Shown here: positions 16,107 through 22,860 of the stretch, in pieces
Layout of the letters: every line of letters starts with the position of its first letter
Position numbering within the stretch: position 1 is the stretch's first letter
From: Chloroflexota bacterium
GTDB taxonomy: Bacteria; Chloroflexota; Dormibacteria; Dormibacterales; Dormibacteraceae
NCBI GenBank assembly: GCA_005880915.1
Contig: VBIW01000055.1
Location: forward strand, 1-37,045
Reading direction: 5' to 3'
Length of the DNA: 37,045 nucleotides
Made by a program: the position numbers and the translations under genes
Notes under the pieces: model-generated
Told to the model about the DNA's origin: nothing
The model's input: only the letters and a program-made list of their open reading frames with translations
Databases searched by the model: none

Positions 16107-16585
16107 GCCTCGGACGCGACTCGCTTGGCCTCGTCGACCACCGTGTCGTAATTCGGTTGAGGCTGTTCACGCGACGCCACCCATGTCCACCGGATGGTCT
16201 CCGCGCGGTCGACGATGAAGATCGTGCGGCGAGCCATCCCTGAGTAGCCCGCCACGTCGTCGCGCCGCACCCCGTAGTCGCTCACCATCTTCCGCTCGAA
16301 GTCGCCAATCAGGTCGAAGGGCAGGCCGCCGAGCTCTTTCGCGAAGGCCGTGTGCGAGAACACGGAATCGACGCTGATGCCGAAGATGCCGACCCCGTTG
16401 GCGACCGCATCGTCGTTCCTGGACCGAAACTCGGTCAGCTCAGTCCTTCAACCACCCGTGAAGTCGAGCACGTAAAAAAGGAAGATGAGCGCGCGGTATT
16501 TCTGCAGCGCTTCGCCGAGCGTGAGCTCCTGGCCCGCTGTCGTGGGCAGCTTGAAGTCGGGCGCTTTGTCCCCCACCTGCAGCAC
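16103..16585 (-). CDS. Peroxiredoxin (AhpC/TSA) with in-frame TGA at the peroxidatic position: candidate selenoprotein
   Basis: Read through one TGA, this is a complete 160-residue peroxiredoxin. The N-terminus VGDKAPDFKLPTTAGQELTL is followed by the active-site strand YVLDFTGG-[TGA46]-RTELTEF. In homologues this reads like FTPVC-TKEL, so the TGA (16450-16448) occupies the peroxidatic Cys and Thr43 is the conserved Thr at -3. The usual Pro at -7 is Val. Downstream, GIFGISVDSVFSHTAF, LPFDLIGDFERK, YGV and MARRTIFIVDRAETIRW with the conserved Arg complete the fold. The protein contains no Cys, as for a one-selenocysteine enzyme. The GTG start at 16585 is 10 bp after the GNAT stop; GTG 16576 is an alternative. 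The family reduces peroxides. The alternative is a nonsense mutation, which the SECIS-like hairpin argues against. Confidence 0.8.
16419..16438 (-). promoter_or_regulatory. Candidate bacterial SECIS hairpin
   Basis: The minus-strand RNA after the UGA folds as GACCGA-GUU-UCGGUC, a perfect 6-bp stem with a triloop starting with G, extended by two pairs (CU/AG) past one bulged C. Seventeen nt lie between the UGA and the loop, inside the roughly 16-37 nt window described for bacterial SECIS elements, and the G among the first two loop bases is the other required feature. It lies inside the coding frame, as bacterial SECIS elements do. Confidence 0.6.
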
Positions 16586-16595
16586 GAAGAAAAGT

Positions 16596-17396
16596 CTATT
16601 GGTTCTCCAGCACGTACCAGCCGGCGCGCGTCGCTCCTGTGATCTCGTAGCCGCGATCGAGCGCTCCACCCAATGCATGGCGCAGCGCCATGCGCCACTC
16701 GCGCGCAAGAGCCGGGTCGGAATGGCGCAGCGCGACGACATCGTCCGGCACCTGACATATAAGGACGCGAGCCGAGGAGGATACGAGGACCGGCTCGCCT
16801 CGGGGACCCGCGGAAAGGATCGGAGTGCGGCCCCAGCCGCGGAGCTTGTCCACGTCCAGCTCAGCCAGCCTGCCGGCCGCAGCCGCCTCAGCCTTCTTCG
16901 AGTCAAGCCGCCAGCGAATCAAGAGCCGGTCCGACTCGTCTCCGGCGTTGATCCCGTCCTCCATCTGTCCATAGAAATCGACGAGGTATTCAGGAGCGCC
17001 GGCGCCGAGCTTGGTCAGGTTGAAATATGCGTTGCGCCGGATCAGCGGATCGGTCGTCCACTCCATGACCTTCACCTCGCGGGCCAGGCACCACCGCCGC
17101 TGGTGCTGCTTCAGGTCAAACCCGAGACCGCGTGCTTCGCTGTCGGGCAGCACGCCGAGGATGTGCGAGTGCATGTGCAGGTCGTGTGGCGGGACGCCAC
17201 CGAGCCACCCGACCAGCCCGCCGATGAGCCGGCCGCTAGCAAACGCCCCCGAGATGTAATTGCCCGAGTGCGCCAGGGCCTTGAGGATGTCCGAGCTGAG
17301 CGGCGGCTGACCCGGACGGCCCCAGACCACGGCGAACAGGTCGGCCAGCTGTCGCAGGTCTTCGAGCTCACTGAGCTCGCGGATGTCGGAGTTCAT
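16596..17396 (-). CDS. GNAT-superfamily protein (COG3375-like)
   Basis: A 266-residue predicted N-acyltransferase. The acetyl-CoA-binding region is LHMHSHILGVLPDSEARGLGFDLKQHQR (residues about 72-100), with R-G-L-G-F as the pyrophosphate-binding turn. The signature WTTDPLIRRNAYFNLTKLGA and DGINAGDESDRLLIRW identify the uncharacterised COG3375-like group rather than ordinary small GNAT enzymes. The ATG at 17396 overlaps the stop of the upstream membrane-protein gene (ATGA); the longer frame to 18092 is its shadow. Substrate unknown. Position between pxpA and the peroxiredoxin gives no clear role. Confidence 0.85.
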   Translation of the reverse strand: MNSDIRELSELEDLRQLADLFAVVWGRPGQPPLSSDILKALAHSGNYISGAFASGRLIGGLVGWLGGVPPHDLHMHSHILGVLPDSEARGLGFDLKQHQRRWCLAREVKVMEWTTDPLIRRNAYFNLTKLGAGAPEYLVDFYGQMEDGINAGDESDRLLIRWRLDSKKAEAAAAGRLAELDVDKLRGWGRTPILSAGPRGEPVLVSSSARVLICQVPDDVVALRHSDPALAREWRMALRHALGGALDRGYEITGATRAGWYVLENQ

Positions 17397-18172
17397 GCGA
17401 GGCCCCACCGCCGACCGGCCACGAATGACGCGCCCTGCACGCCGAGCGCCACCGCGATCGCCGAGCCAAACGCGACAGCGATCCCCGTCGGCAGGATCAC
17501 GGCGAGCACCAGGAAGAAGGACGCGAACGCAAACAGTCCCAGCAGAAGCCCGCGCAGCACGGCCACCGCCTGGCCTGCGCCCTGGATGCGATGGGCAAAC
17601 CCCGCGAGCACCGCTCCATACAGAGGGAACGGCGCGAGTAGCCCGGCCAGGCGTGGACCGAGTAGCGGCGCGGCCGCCGTCAGCGCGACGACGAAGACGG
17701 TGGCGACGGCCATGCGAGCCGGGAGGTCCCAGTGCGGATACGCGATATTCGCTGTAGATGCGATTGACTGGCCCGGCATCAGGAACAGCGATACCACCAG
17801 GACCAGAAGCATGACCACAAACATCGCCGGCGCCGGAGCGATGAAGAGGTCGAGCAGGACGGTGGCGGCAAGGAAGGCCACGGTCGCCGCGATCAGGGAT
17901 TGCGGCCAGCGCGCGCGCTGCGCCGCCCACGCGTAGGCCAGGCAGAACATCGCCTGCGACGCAGCGCCGGCCATGATGCCGGCGGCAGCCTCGGCCGCGA
18001 ATCGTGGACCTGGAGTCAAGGCCAGGAAGAACGCTATCGGTCCGGAGGTGAATGGGATGCCGATCAGCCATCCGCCCACCGCTGAGCCCCAACGGCGTCC
18101 GGCCAGGCTTGCCGCGCCGACGAGGACGGGGGTCAGGACCAGCTTGAGCGCGAGTGCGCCTGCTGGGTTCAA
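17393..18172 (-). CDS. Polytopic membrane protein, unknown
   Basis: A 259-residue very hydrophobic protein with about seven or eight membrane segments and almost no soluble loops; conserved-looking features are GRRWGSAVGGWLIGIPFTSGP near residue 25-45 and LLAPFPLYGAVLAGF near 185. The start is TTG 18172, whose TTGA overlaps the pxpA stop, implying translational coupling. A transporter for the pxpA substrate or an unrelated permease are both possible; I do not recognise the family. Confidence 0.72.
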   Translation of the reverse strand: MNPAGALALKLVLTPVLVGAASLAGRRWGSAVGGWLIGIPFTSGPIAFFLALTPGPRFAAEAAAGIMAGAASQAMFCLAYAWAAQRARWPQSLIAATVAFLAATVLLDLFIAPAPAMFVVMLLVLVVSLFLMPGQSIASTANIAYPHWDLPARMAVATVFVVALTAAAPLLGPRLAGLLAPFPLYGAVLAGFAHRIQGAGQAVAVLRGLLLGLFAFASFFLVLAVILPTGIAVAFGSAIAVALGVQGASFVAGRRWGLA

Positions 18173-18846
18173 CTGACCAGGGGCGCGGTCTCGATGCCGG
18201 CTTCGCGCAGCGCCTTGCGGACCGCGGCCGCCAGCTGGCCGGCGCCCTTTGTGTCGCCGTGGACGCAGATCGTGTCGAAGCGGCCGGAACGGGCCAGGCT
18301 CAGTGCCTGCTGGGCGGCGAGGTCTGGGTCGAGGATCGCGCCGGTCTGACTGCGCGGCGCGAGCGAGCCGTCGGGCAGCATCAGGCGGTCGGCGAAGCCC
18401 TCGCGATAAGCCGGGATGTCCGCGCGCTCAGCCGCGGCGACGATCTCAAACCCCGGCTGGCCCATCAGCCCTATGCCGTGTGATTTCGCAACGCGAGCCA
18501 GCCCGTCGGCCGCCGCCGCGTCCCGCTGGCAGCGGTGGTACAGCGCGCCATGCGGTTTGACATAAGCGATCGCGACGACGGCGGCGAGGCTTGCCACCTG
18601 GAAGGCGATGAGCGCCTCGATCTCATCCGCGCCGAGCGACCGTTCGATGCGGCCGAAGCCCGACCGGTCGTCGTAGCCGGGATGCGCCCCCACCTCGAGG
18701 CCGAGGGTGCGGCATCGCCAGGCGGTCGCGATCGCGATCGACGCCGAGCCCGCATGGACGCCGCAGGCGATGTTCGCGCTGTCCACCGAGGCCAGCACCG
18801 CCTCGTCTTCCCCGGCCCCCTCACCGATGTCGGCGTTTAAGTTCAT
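18169..18846 (-). CDS. pxpA: 5-oxoprolinase subunit PxpA (LamB/YcsF family)
   Basis: A 225-residue protein with the LamB/YcsF hallmarks: N-terminal [36 protein letters not shown], and YVKPHGALYHR, ending with DTICVHGDT. With PxpB-PxpC, encoded convergently at 14045-15630, it should form 5-oxoprolinase, which salvages 5-oxoproline formed by spontaneous cyclisation of glutamine or glutamate. The ATG at 18846 overlaps the mogA stop. Placing pxpA in an operon with molybdopterin genes is unusual; pxpABC are usually adjacent. Confidence 0.93.
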   Translation of the reverse strand: MNLNADIGEGAGEDEAVLASVDSANIACGVHAGSASIAIATAWRCRTLGLEVGAHPGYDDRSGFGRIERSLGADEIEALIAFQVASLAAVVAIAYVKPHGALYHRCQRDAAAADGLARVAKSHGIGLMGQPGFEIVAAAERADIPAYREGFADRLMLPDGSLAPRSQTGAILDPDLAAQQALSLARSGRFDTICVHGDTKGAGQLAAAVRKALREAGIETAPLVS

Positions 18847-19325
18847 TCGTGTGACGTATGGCCTTGGAGGAGCTGAATCGCGTGTTCCAGGACGGGGAGC
18901 ACTGCCGCGAGCGATTCCGTCGCGCCTTTGCTGCTGCCGGGCACGTTGAGGATCAACGCGTGGCCGCGCACCCCGGCGAGTCCACGGGAGAGCGCCGCCA
19001 TCGGCGTGCTCGCCTCCCCTGCTCGGCGCATGAGCTCAGCAATCCCGGGGACCGCGTAATCGATCACCAGCGAAGTTGCCTGTGGGGTGACGTCGCGTGG
19101 TCCGAGGCCCGTGCCGCCCGTCGTGACCACCAGGTCCGCGCCGGCGACCACGGCGGCGATGATCGCGGCGGTGATCAGCTCGTGCTCGTCGGGCACGACC
19201 TCTGGGCCCGAAACGTTCAGGCCTGCCTCCCCCAGCATCGCCAACAGGCCAGGACCGCTTGCATCGTTGCGCGTGCCCGCAGACACCCCATCGCTCACGG
19301 TGATGACGTGGGCGCGGCCGCTCAA
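18843..19325 (-). CDS. Molybdopterin adenylyltransferase-like protein (MogA/MoaB)
   Basis: A 160-residue MoCF_biosynth-domain protein. [19 protein letters not shown] and the nucleotide-binding loop [18 protein letters not shown] (residues about 65-85) are the family motifs, and [17 protein letters not shown] is the C-terminal one. It adenylylates molybdopterin before molybdenum insertion. Whether it is strictly MogA or MoaB cannot be decided. It is coupled by ATGA overlaps to moaC upstream and pxpA downstream, so Moco synthesis is expressed with the rest of this operon. Confidence 0.9.
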   Translation of the reverse strand: MSGRAHVITVSDGVSAGTRNDASGPGLLAMLGEAGLNVSGPEVVPDEHELITAAIIAAVVAGADLVVTTGGTGLGPRDVTPQATSLVIDYAVPGIAELMRRAGEASTPMAALSRGLAGVRGHALILNVPGSSKGATESLAAVLPVLEHAIQLLQGHTSHE

Positions 19326-19879
19326 GCTCCGCGCTTCCAGGTCCCGGACCGGCCTCCGGACTTTTCGAGCAGGCGCACCGACTCGATGTAGACGCCGCGC
19401 TCGATCGCCTTCACCATGTCGATCAGCGTCAATCCGGCGACGGCAGCTGCGGTCAATGCCTCCATCTCGACGCCCGTCTGACCCGTGACCCGCACCTTCG
19501 TGACGACGCGAACGCCCCCGGTCACGAGCTCAAAGTCGACGGTGACACCCGTGATCGGCAGCGGATGGCAGAGCGGGATGAGGTCCGGAGTCCGCTTGGC
19601 AGCCATGATGCCGGCCACGCGCGCGACCTGGAGGGCATCGCCCTTGGCGGTCCCTTCGCGCACCGCGTGAAGGGTTTCGGGCGCCATCCGCACGATGCAT
19701 TCGGCCGTCGCCTCGCGCACCGTGACCGACTTAGCGGCGACGTCCACCATGCGCGCCGCACCCTTGTCGTCGAGGTGCGTCAATCGTTGAGAGGACCGGC
19801 GAGCGGGTCCAGCCCGATCTTTGGAGCCCATGCGGCCCATGCCGTGCGTTAGGGGGCCCGGCGCGTCGTCGTCGCGCAT
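19322..19879 (-). CDS. moaC: Cyclic pyranopterin monophosphate synthase MoaC
   Basis: The core runs from [21 protein letters not shown] to the C-terminus, with the catalytic block [18 protein letters not shown] and [28 protein letters not shown] intact. The enzyme turns the cyclic GTP-derived intermediate into cyclic pyranopterin monophosphate, the second step of Moco synthesis. I chose ATG 19879, which has GAGGAG 10 nt upstream; this gives about 30 residues of extra basic N-terminus relative to typical MoaC, so internal starts at 19831 or TTG 19783 remain possible. It is the first gene of a seven-gene operon. The partner MoaA is not in the window. Confidence 0.92.
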   Translation of the reverse strand: MRDDDAPGPLTHGMGRMGSKDRAGPARRSSQRLTHLDDKGAARMVDVAAKSVTVREATAECIVRMAPETLHAVREGTAKGDALQVARVAGIMAAKRTPDLIPLCHPLPITGVTVDFELVTGGVRVVTKVRVTGQTGVEMEALTAAAVAGLTLIDMVKAIERGVYIESVRLLEKSGGRSGTWKRGA

Positions 19880-19995
19880 TTCAAATGCGCTCCTCGTCAC
19901 GCCACCCCTGCCTTCGGCCTGGACCGCCTGGATCTCCAAATCTCTGGGCCGTCCCGCCCGCCGATCCTCTAGCCACGGAGCATCAGGATATGCGC

Positions 19996-20703
19996 ATGCC
20001 CGGGATCGAGGGAGTGCTGTTCGACTACGGCCGCACGCTCGTCACGTTCGACTACCCGACCGATGACCTGTTGCAGGTCCTGCATCGGTTCCGGCCGCGC
20101 ATCGAGGCCGCACTTGGCGTCTCGGCGCCTCAAGCCGATGCGCTGCTCCATGAGGTGCTGTTGCCGATGGAGTCATTCGTCAGCAGCACCAGCGAAGACG
20201 AGGTCGACTACATGGACGTCTATCGCGAGTCATGGCACAACGCCGGCATGAGGCTGCCGGACGGCCTGCTGTACGAGATCCTCGACGCCGAGCAGCGGTG
20301 CTGGGACCGCGCCGTCCGCGTCGACCCCGATGCGATTCCGCTGTTGACCTGGCTCGGCCAGGGCGGAATCAAGCGGGGCATCTGCTCCAACGCGCCGTTC
20401 CCGCCCGAGATGATGCGTCGCCAGGTCGAGAGCAACGGCATCGCCGGCAATGTCGACGCGATCGTGTTCTCCAGCGAGGTGAGCCGGCGCAAGCCCGCGC
20501 CCGAGGTCTACCGCGCCGCGCTCGCTGCGCTCGGCACGCGCGCCGAGCGAACCCTGTTCGTCGGGGACCGGGTGCGCGAGGACTACGAAGGGCCGCAGTC
20601 GGTGGGGATGCGCGCGGTGGTGCTCACCGCCCACACCGAAGAGCCTCCTCCCGCGGGCATACCTGCGATCCGCTCGCTCGCTGAGGTGCCAAGCCTGTTG
20701 TGA
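19996..20703 (+). CDS. HAD-superfamily hydrolase
   Basis: About 235 residues. Motif I is LFDYGRTLV: the nucleophile Asp is present but the usual second Asp (DxD) is Gly, a variant seen in some HAD groups. Motif II Ser is in GICSNAPFP, motif III Lys in RRKPAPEVY, motif [13 protein letters not shown] helical cap lies between motifs I and II. It is a predicted phosphatase or dehalogenase-type hydrolase with unknown substrate. The ATG at 19996 has AGGA 7 nt upstream; ATG 19990 is also possible. It is divergent from moaC and overlaps the next gene by GTGA. Confidence 0.85.
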   Translation: MPGIEGVLFDYGRTLVTFDYPTDDLLQVLHRFRPRIEAALGVSAPQADALLHEVLLPMESFVSSTSEDEVDYMDVYRESWHNAGMRLPDGLLYEILDAEQRCWDRAVRVDPDAIPLLTWLGQGGIKRGICSNAPFPPEMMRRQVESNGIAGNVDAIVFSSEVSRRKPAPEVYRAALAALGTRAERTLFVGDRVREDYEGPQSVGMRAVVLTAHTEEPPPAGIPAIRSLAEVPSLL

Positions 20704-20942
20704 GCGAGCCGAAGAAACGGCCTGGGCGCCTGTGGCTCTTCTTCTATGGGCGGCGTCGGCGCGGCTTTCCGTGGCTGCTCGTCGGAGTCCTCGCGGCGAT
20801 GCTTCTCTTCGGGCTTGTCTTTGCGCTGCCCGGAGGCCCCGATGTTTCGCGTGGCCTGGCCGCCGCGCTGTTCGGTTTGCTGCTCGTCGCCGCGGTCGTG
20901 GTTGCCATCGTTGCTGTAGTCGTCCCGCGCCGGCGGCCCTGA
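20700..20942 (+). CDS. Small two-helix membrane protein, unknown
   Basis: An 80-residue product with a very basic N-terminus ([17 protein letters not shown]) and two hydrophobic helices (WLLVGVLAAMLLFGLVFAL and AALFGLLLVAAVVVAIVAVVV) ending in RRRP. The GTG start overlaps the HAD gene stop (GTGA), supporting real translation. About 200 bp are antisense to the 3' end of the larB frame, so one of the two 3' ends may be overcalled. Confidence 0.6.
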   Translation: MSEPKKRPGRLWLFFYGRRRRGFPWLLVGVLAAMLLFGLVFALPGGPDVSRGLAAALFGLLLVAAVVVAIVAVVVPRRRP

Positions 20943-21697
20943 CCAGCCCGAGCAGCGATCAGCACCGCGGCGGCTCCAGCTCCGACGCCGTTATCGATGT
21001 TCACCACGGTGAGACCTGTCGAGCACGACTGCAGCATCGTCGTGAGCGCTCCCTCACCCGCGGCGCCATGGCCATAGCCGATCGACACCGGGAGACCGAT
21101 CACGGGCAGGTCGATCAGGCCGGCGACCAACCCTGGAAGAACGCCGTCCATCCCGGCGGCGACGATGATCACGTCAGCCCCCCACTCCAGGGCCGCCGCA
21201 AGCGGACCGAGAAACCGGTGGAGACCGGCGACGCCAAGGTCCGCCTCGAGCCTGGCTTCCACGCCGCATGCCTCGATCACCATCCGCGCCTCGTCCGCCG
21301 CCGGCAGGTCCGACGTCCCCGCTGTGAGGATCGCCACCTTGCCGTCGGTGGCCTCCGGCACAAATCCGGGACGCAGCACGCGCGCTGACGCGTGGTAAAC
21401 GGCGACGTCCATGCCTGCTGCCTCGGCCGCGGCGCGCAGCACCATGTCGTGGGCATCGGTCATGCGGCTGATGAGTCCCTGGCCCTGGCGCTCGGCCAGG
21501 GCGACGGCGAGACGAGCCGCATCGTGAGCGGCCTTCCCGGCGGCCAGCACGACTTCTGGAATCCCTCGCCGCAAATAACGCCCGAGGTCCAACCGGGCGC
21601 GACCGCCGAGCTCCTCGAGCTGCATGCGACGTAGCTCTGCCAGCGCCTCGACTTCGGTCAGGTCGCCGGCGACCAGCCGGCGGAGAACGTCCCTCAC
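20744..21697 (-). CDS. larB: LarB-like pyridinium-3,5-biscarboxylic acid mononucleotide synthase
   Basis: The core (about 250 residues) has the PurE-like NAD-carboxylase fold: VAILTAGTSDLPAADEA, DVIIVAAGMDGVLPGLVAGLIDLPVIGLP and LQSCSTGLTVVNIDNGVGAG, which holds the Cys known to form the covalent intermediate in LarB. LarB starts the nickel-pincer cofactor pathway from nicotinic acid adenine dinucleotide. The GTG at 21697 overlaps the upstream stop (GTGA). The last roughly 60 residues are Thr/Ser/Pro/Arg-rich and lie antisense to the small membrane-protein gene; family members end near IDNGVGAG plus about ten residues, so this tail is an oddity. LarC and LarE are not in the window. Confidence 0.85.
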   Translation of the reverse strand: MRDVLRRLVAGDLTEVEALAELRRMQLEELGGRARLDLGRYLRRGIPEVVLAAGKAAHDAARLAVALAERQGQGLISRMTDAHDMVLRAAAEAAGMDVAVYHASARVLRPGFVPEATDGKVAILTAGTSDLPAADEARMVIEACGVEARLEADLGVAGLHRFLGPLAAALEWGADVIIVAAGMDGVLPGLVAGLIDLPVIGLPVSIGYGHGAAGEGALTTMLQSCSTGLTVVNIDNGVGAGAAAVLIAARAGQGRRRGTTTATMATTTAATSSKPNSAAARPRETSGPPGSAKTSPKRSIAARTPTSSHGKPRRRRP

Positions 21698-22164
21698 AAT
21701 CCGAGAAGCACTTCGCGCATTCGATGCCAGTGTGTTCCGGCCCAGTAGATGCGCCCGCACTCCGGACACTCGGAGTAGCGCGACTGGGTCTGGCGCACAT
21801 ACGCAGGCACGCGCTCGGCCACCATCGCGGGAACGCGGGACTCGAGCTCCGAGTTGCACTCGATGCAGCGCGTCAGCGCTTCCTTTAGCTCCAGGCCGAG
21901 CTCGCCGAACACCTGCCGCAGCTGTTCGGTCACGTCGTCGCCTCGGATGAGGATCGCGCGCACCACGCCGGTCTGTATGACGCGCCGCCTCGTCAGGTCA
22001 CGGTCGCGTGTCAGAATCACCCGACTTTCGGCAGCGGCTTCGCGGACGAGCTCCGAGTCGTCGATCCGCGCGTGGTAGGTGGCGTCATAGCCGAGAGCGC
22101 GCAACCAGCGCGCCAGCCGCCCGACGTTGCAGTCGGCCAGGAACCGGGGTTTCACCGATGCCAT
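21694..22164 (-). CDS. Mut7-C RNase-domain protein with zinc ribbon
   Basis: About 156 residues. The N-terminal PIN-like Mut7-C domain has FLADCNVGRLARWLRALGYDA with the first acidic residue, and SRVILTRDRDL with the second. The C-terminal zinc ribbon has CIEC and CPEC plus GRIYWAGTHWHRM, the standard Mut7-C ending. These proteins are predicted single-strand RNases; the substrate is unknown. I chose ATG 22164 (MASVKPRF); ATG 22185 would overlap the divergent cupin gene. It is translationally coupled to larB. Confidence 0.85.
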   Translation of the reverse strand: MASVKPRFLADCNVGRLARWLRALGYDATYHARIDDSELVREAAAESRVILTRDRDLTRRRVIQTGVVRAILIRGDDVTEQLRQVFGELGLELKEALTRCIECNSELESRVPAMVAERVPAYVRQTQSRYSECPECGRIYWAGTHWHRMREVLLGL

Positions 22165-22166
22165 CT

Positions 22167-22172
22167 TAGAAT
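22167..22172 (+). promoter_or_regulatory. -10 box (TAGAAT) for a probable leaderless transcript
   Basis: TAGAAT matches TATAAT at five of six positions and ends 6 nt before the GTG start at 22179. It sits in the 14-bp gap between two divergent genes. Confidence 0.45.
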
Positions 22173-22178
22173 CGGCTG

Positions 22179-22451
22179 GTGCCAAAGCTCGACGAGCTCA
22201 TGGCGAGGCTGCGCACCGAGGCGAGCGGCTGCTACTCGTGGTCGAATGGGCCAGGCGACCGCTACGCCGCCCACAGCCACAACTACGAGAAGGTCCTTTA
22301 CTGCGTCGAAGGATCGATCACTTTCATCCTCGAGGGTGAGGCACGGCGCCTCGAGCTGAGCCCCGGAGACCGCATGGAGCTGCCCGCCGGGACGGTCCAT
22401 TCGGCGGTCGTCGGAGCCTCTGGCTGCACATGCATCGAGGGCCATCGCTAG
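22179..22451 (+). CDS. Small cupin-domain protein
   Basis: A 90-residue single cupin. Motif 1 is AHSHNYEKVLYCVEGSITFIL (residues about 28-48, with His pair and Glu as metal ligands) and motif 2 is LSPGDRMELPAGTVHSAVVG. It probably binds a divalent metal; it may be an enzyme or a small-ligand sensor, which sequence alone does not settle. The start GTG 22179 is placed 6 nt after TAGAAT; ATG 22200 is an alternative. It is divergent from the Mut7-C gene. Confidence 0.82.
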   Translation: MPKLDELMARLRTEASGCYSWSNGPGDRYAAHSHNYEKVLYCVEGSITFILEGEARRLELSPGDRMELPAGTVHSAVVGASGCTCIEGHR

Positions 22452-22479
22452 AGGCTCGGCCGAACTCAGCCTCGCGGCG

Positions 22480-22485
22480 TAATAT
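22480..22485 (+). promoter_or_regulatory. -10 box (TAATAT)
   Basis: TAATAT lies 11 nt before the ATG at 22497, giving an expected leader of about 5 nt and no room for a Shine-Dalgarno site. Confidence 0.4.
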
Positions 22486-22496
22486 GGGCTGCTGCG

Positions 22497-22838
22497 ATGA
22501 GCATTATCGAGTTCATTCGCGATCGGGCGCGCTACTACAACTGCCCGGTCTGCGGGCGCAGCTTGAAAGGCTGTGATGTCCAGGTCCTCAGCCATGAGGA
22601 CGAGAGATTTCATCTCCAGGTGACCTGCGCGCAGTGCCAGGTGACGTTCGTCGTCGTGCTCGCGATCGCGGGCAGCGCTGTGGAGGAGACGATTGGGGCG
22701 GCTGAGCTCATCGAAGAGCCGGTGGCGGAGGCGGAGCCGATCACGGTCGACGAGATTCTCGACCTTCACCTGATCCTCAAGGGCTTCCAGGGCACTCTGA
22801 CAGAGCTGATCCAGCAGCCGGACCACACGCGGGGCTGA
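22497..22838 (+). CDS. Zinc-ribbon protein, unknown
   Basis: A 113-residue acidic protein with a treble-clef-like N-terminal half: CPVCGRSLKGC at about 16-26 and CAQC at about 44-47 form four probable zinc ligands. The C-terminal half is Glu-rich and ends in an amphipathic helix (VDEILDLHLILKGFQGTLTELI). No enzyme motif is visible and the family is not recognised. It precedes the cysteine desulfurase gene by 22 bp and may be co-transcribed with it. Confidence 0.7.
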   Translation: MSIIEFIRDRARYYNCPVCGRSLKGCDVQVLSHEDERFHLQVTCAQCQVTFVVVLAIAGSAVEETIGAAELIEEPVAEAEPITVDEILDLHLILKGFQGTLTELIQQPDHTRG

Positions 22839-22860
22839 TTCGGTCCCGGCCTCTCCCCCG

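Noticed and set aside
16103..16450. Peroxiredoxin as a simple nonsense-mutated pseudogene
   Set aside because: The TGA sits exactly at the peroxidatic position, the frame is otherwise intact for 114 codons downstream, and a SECIS-like hairpin follows at the right distance. It remains the main alternative.
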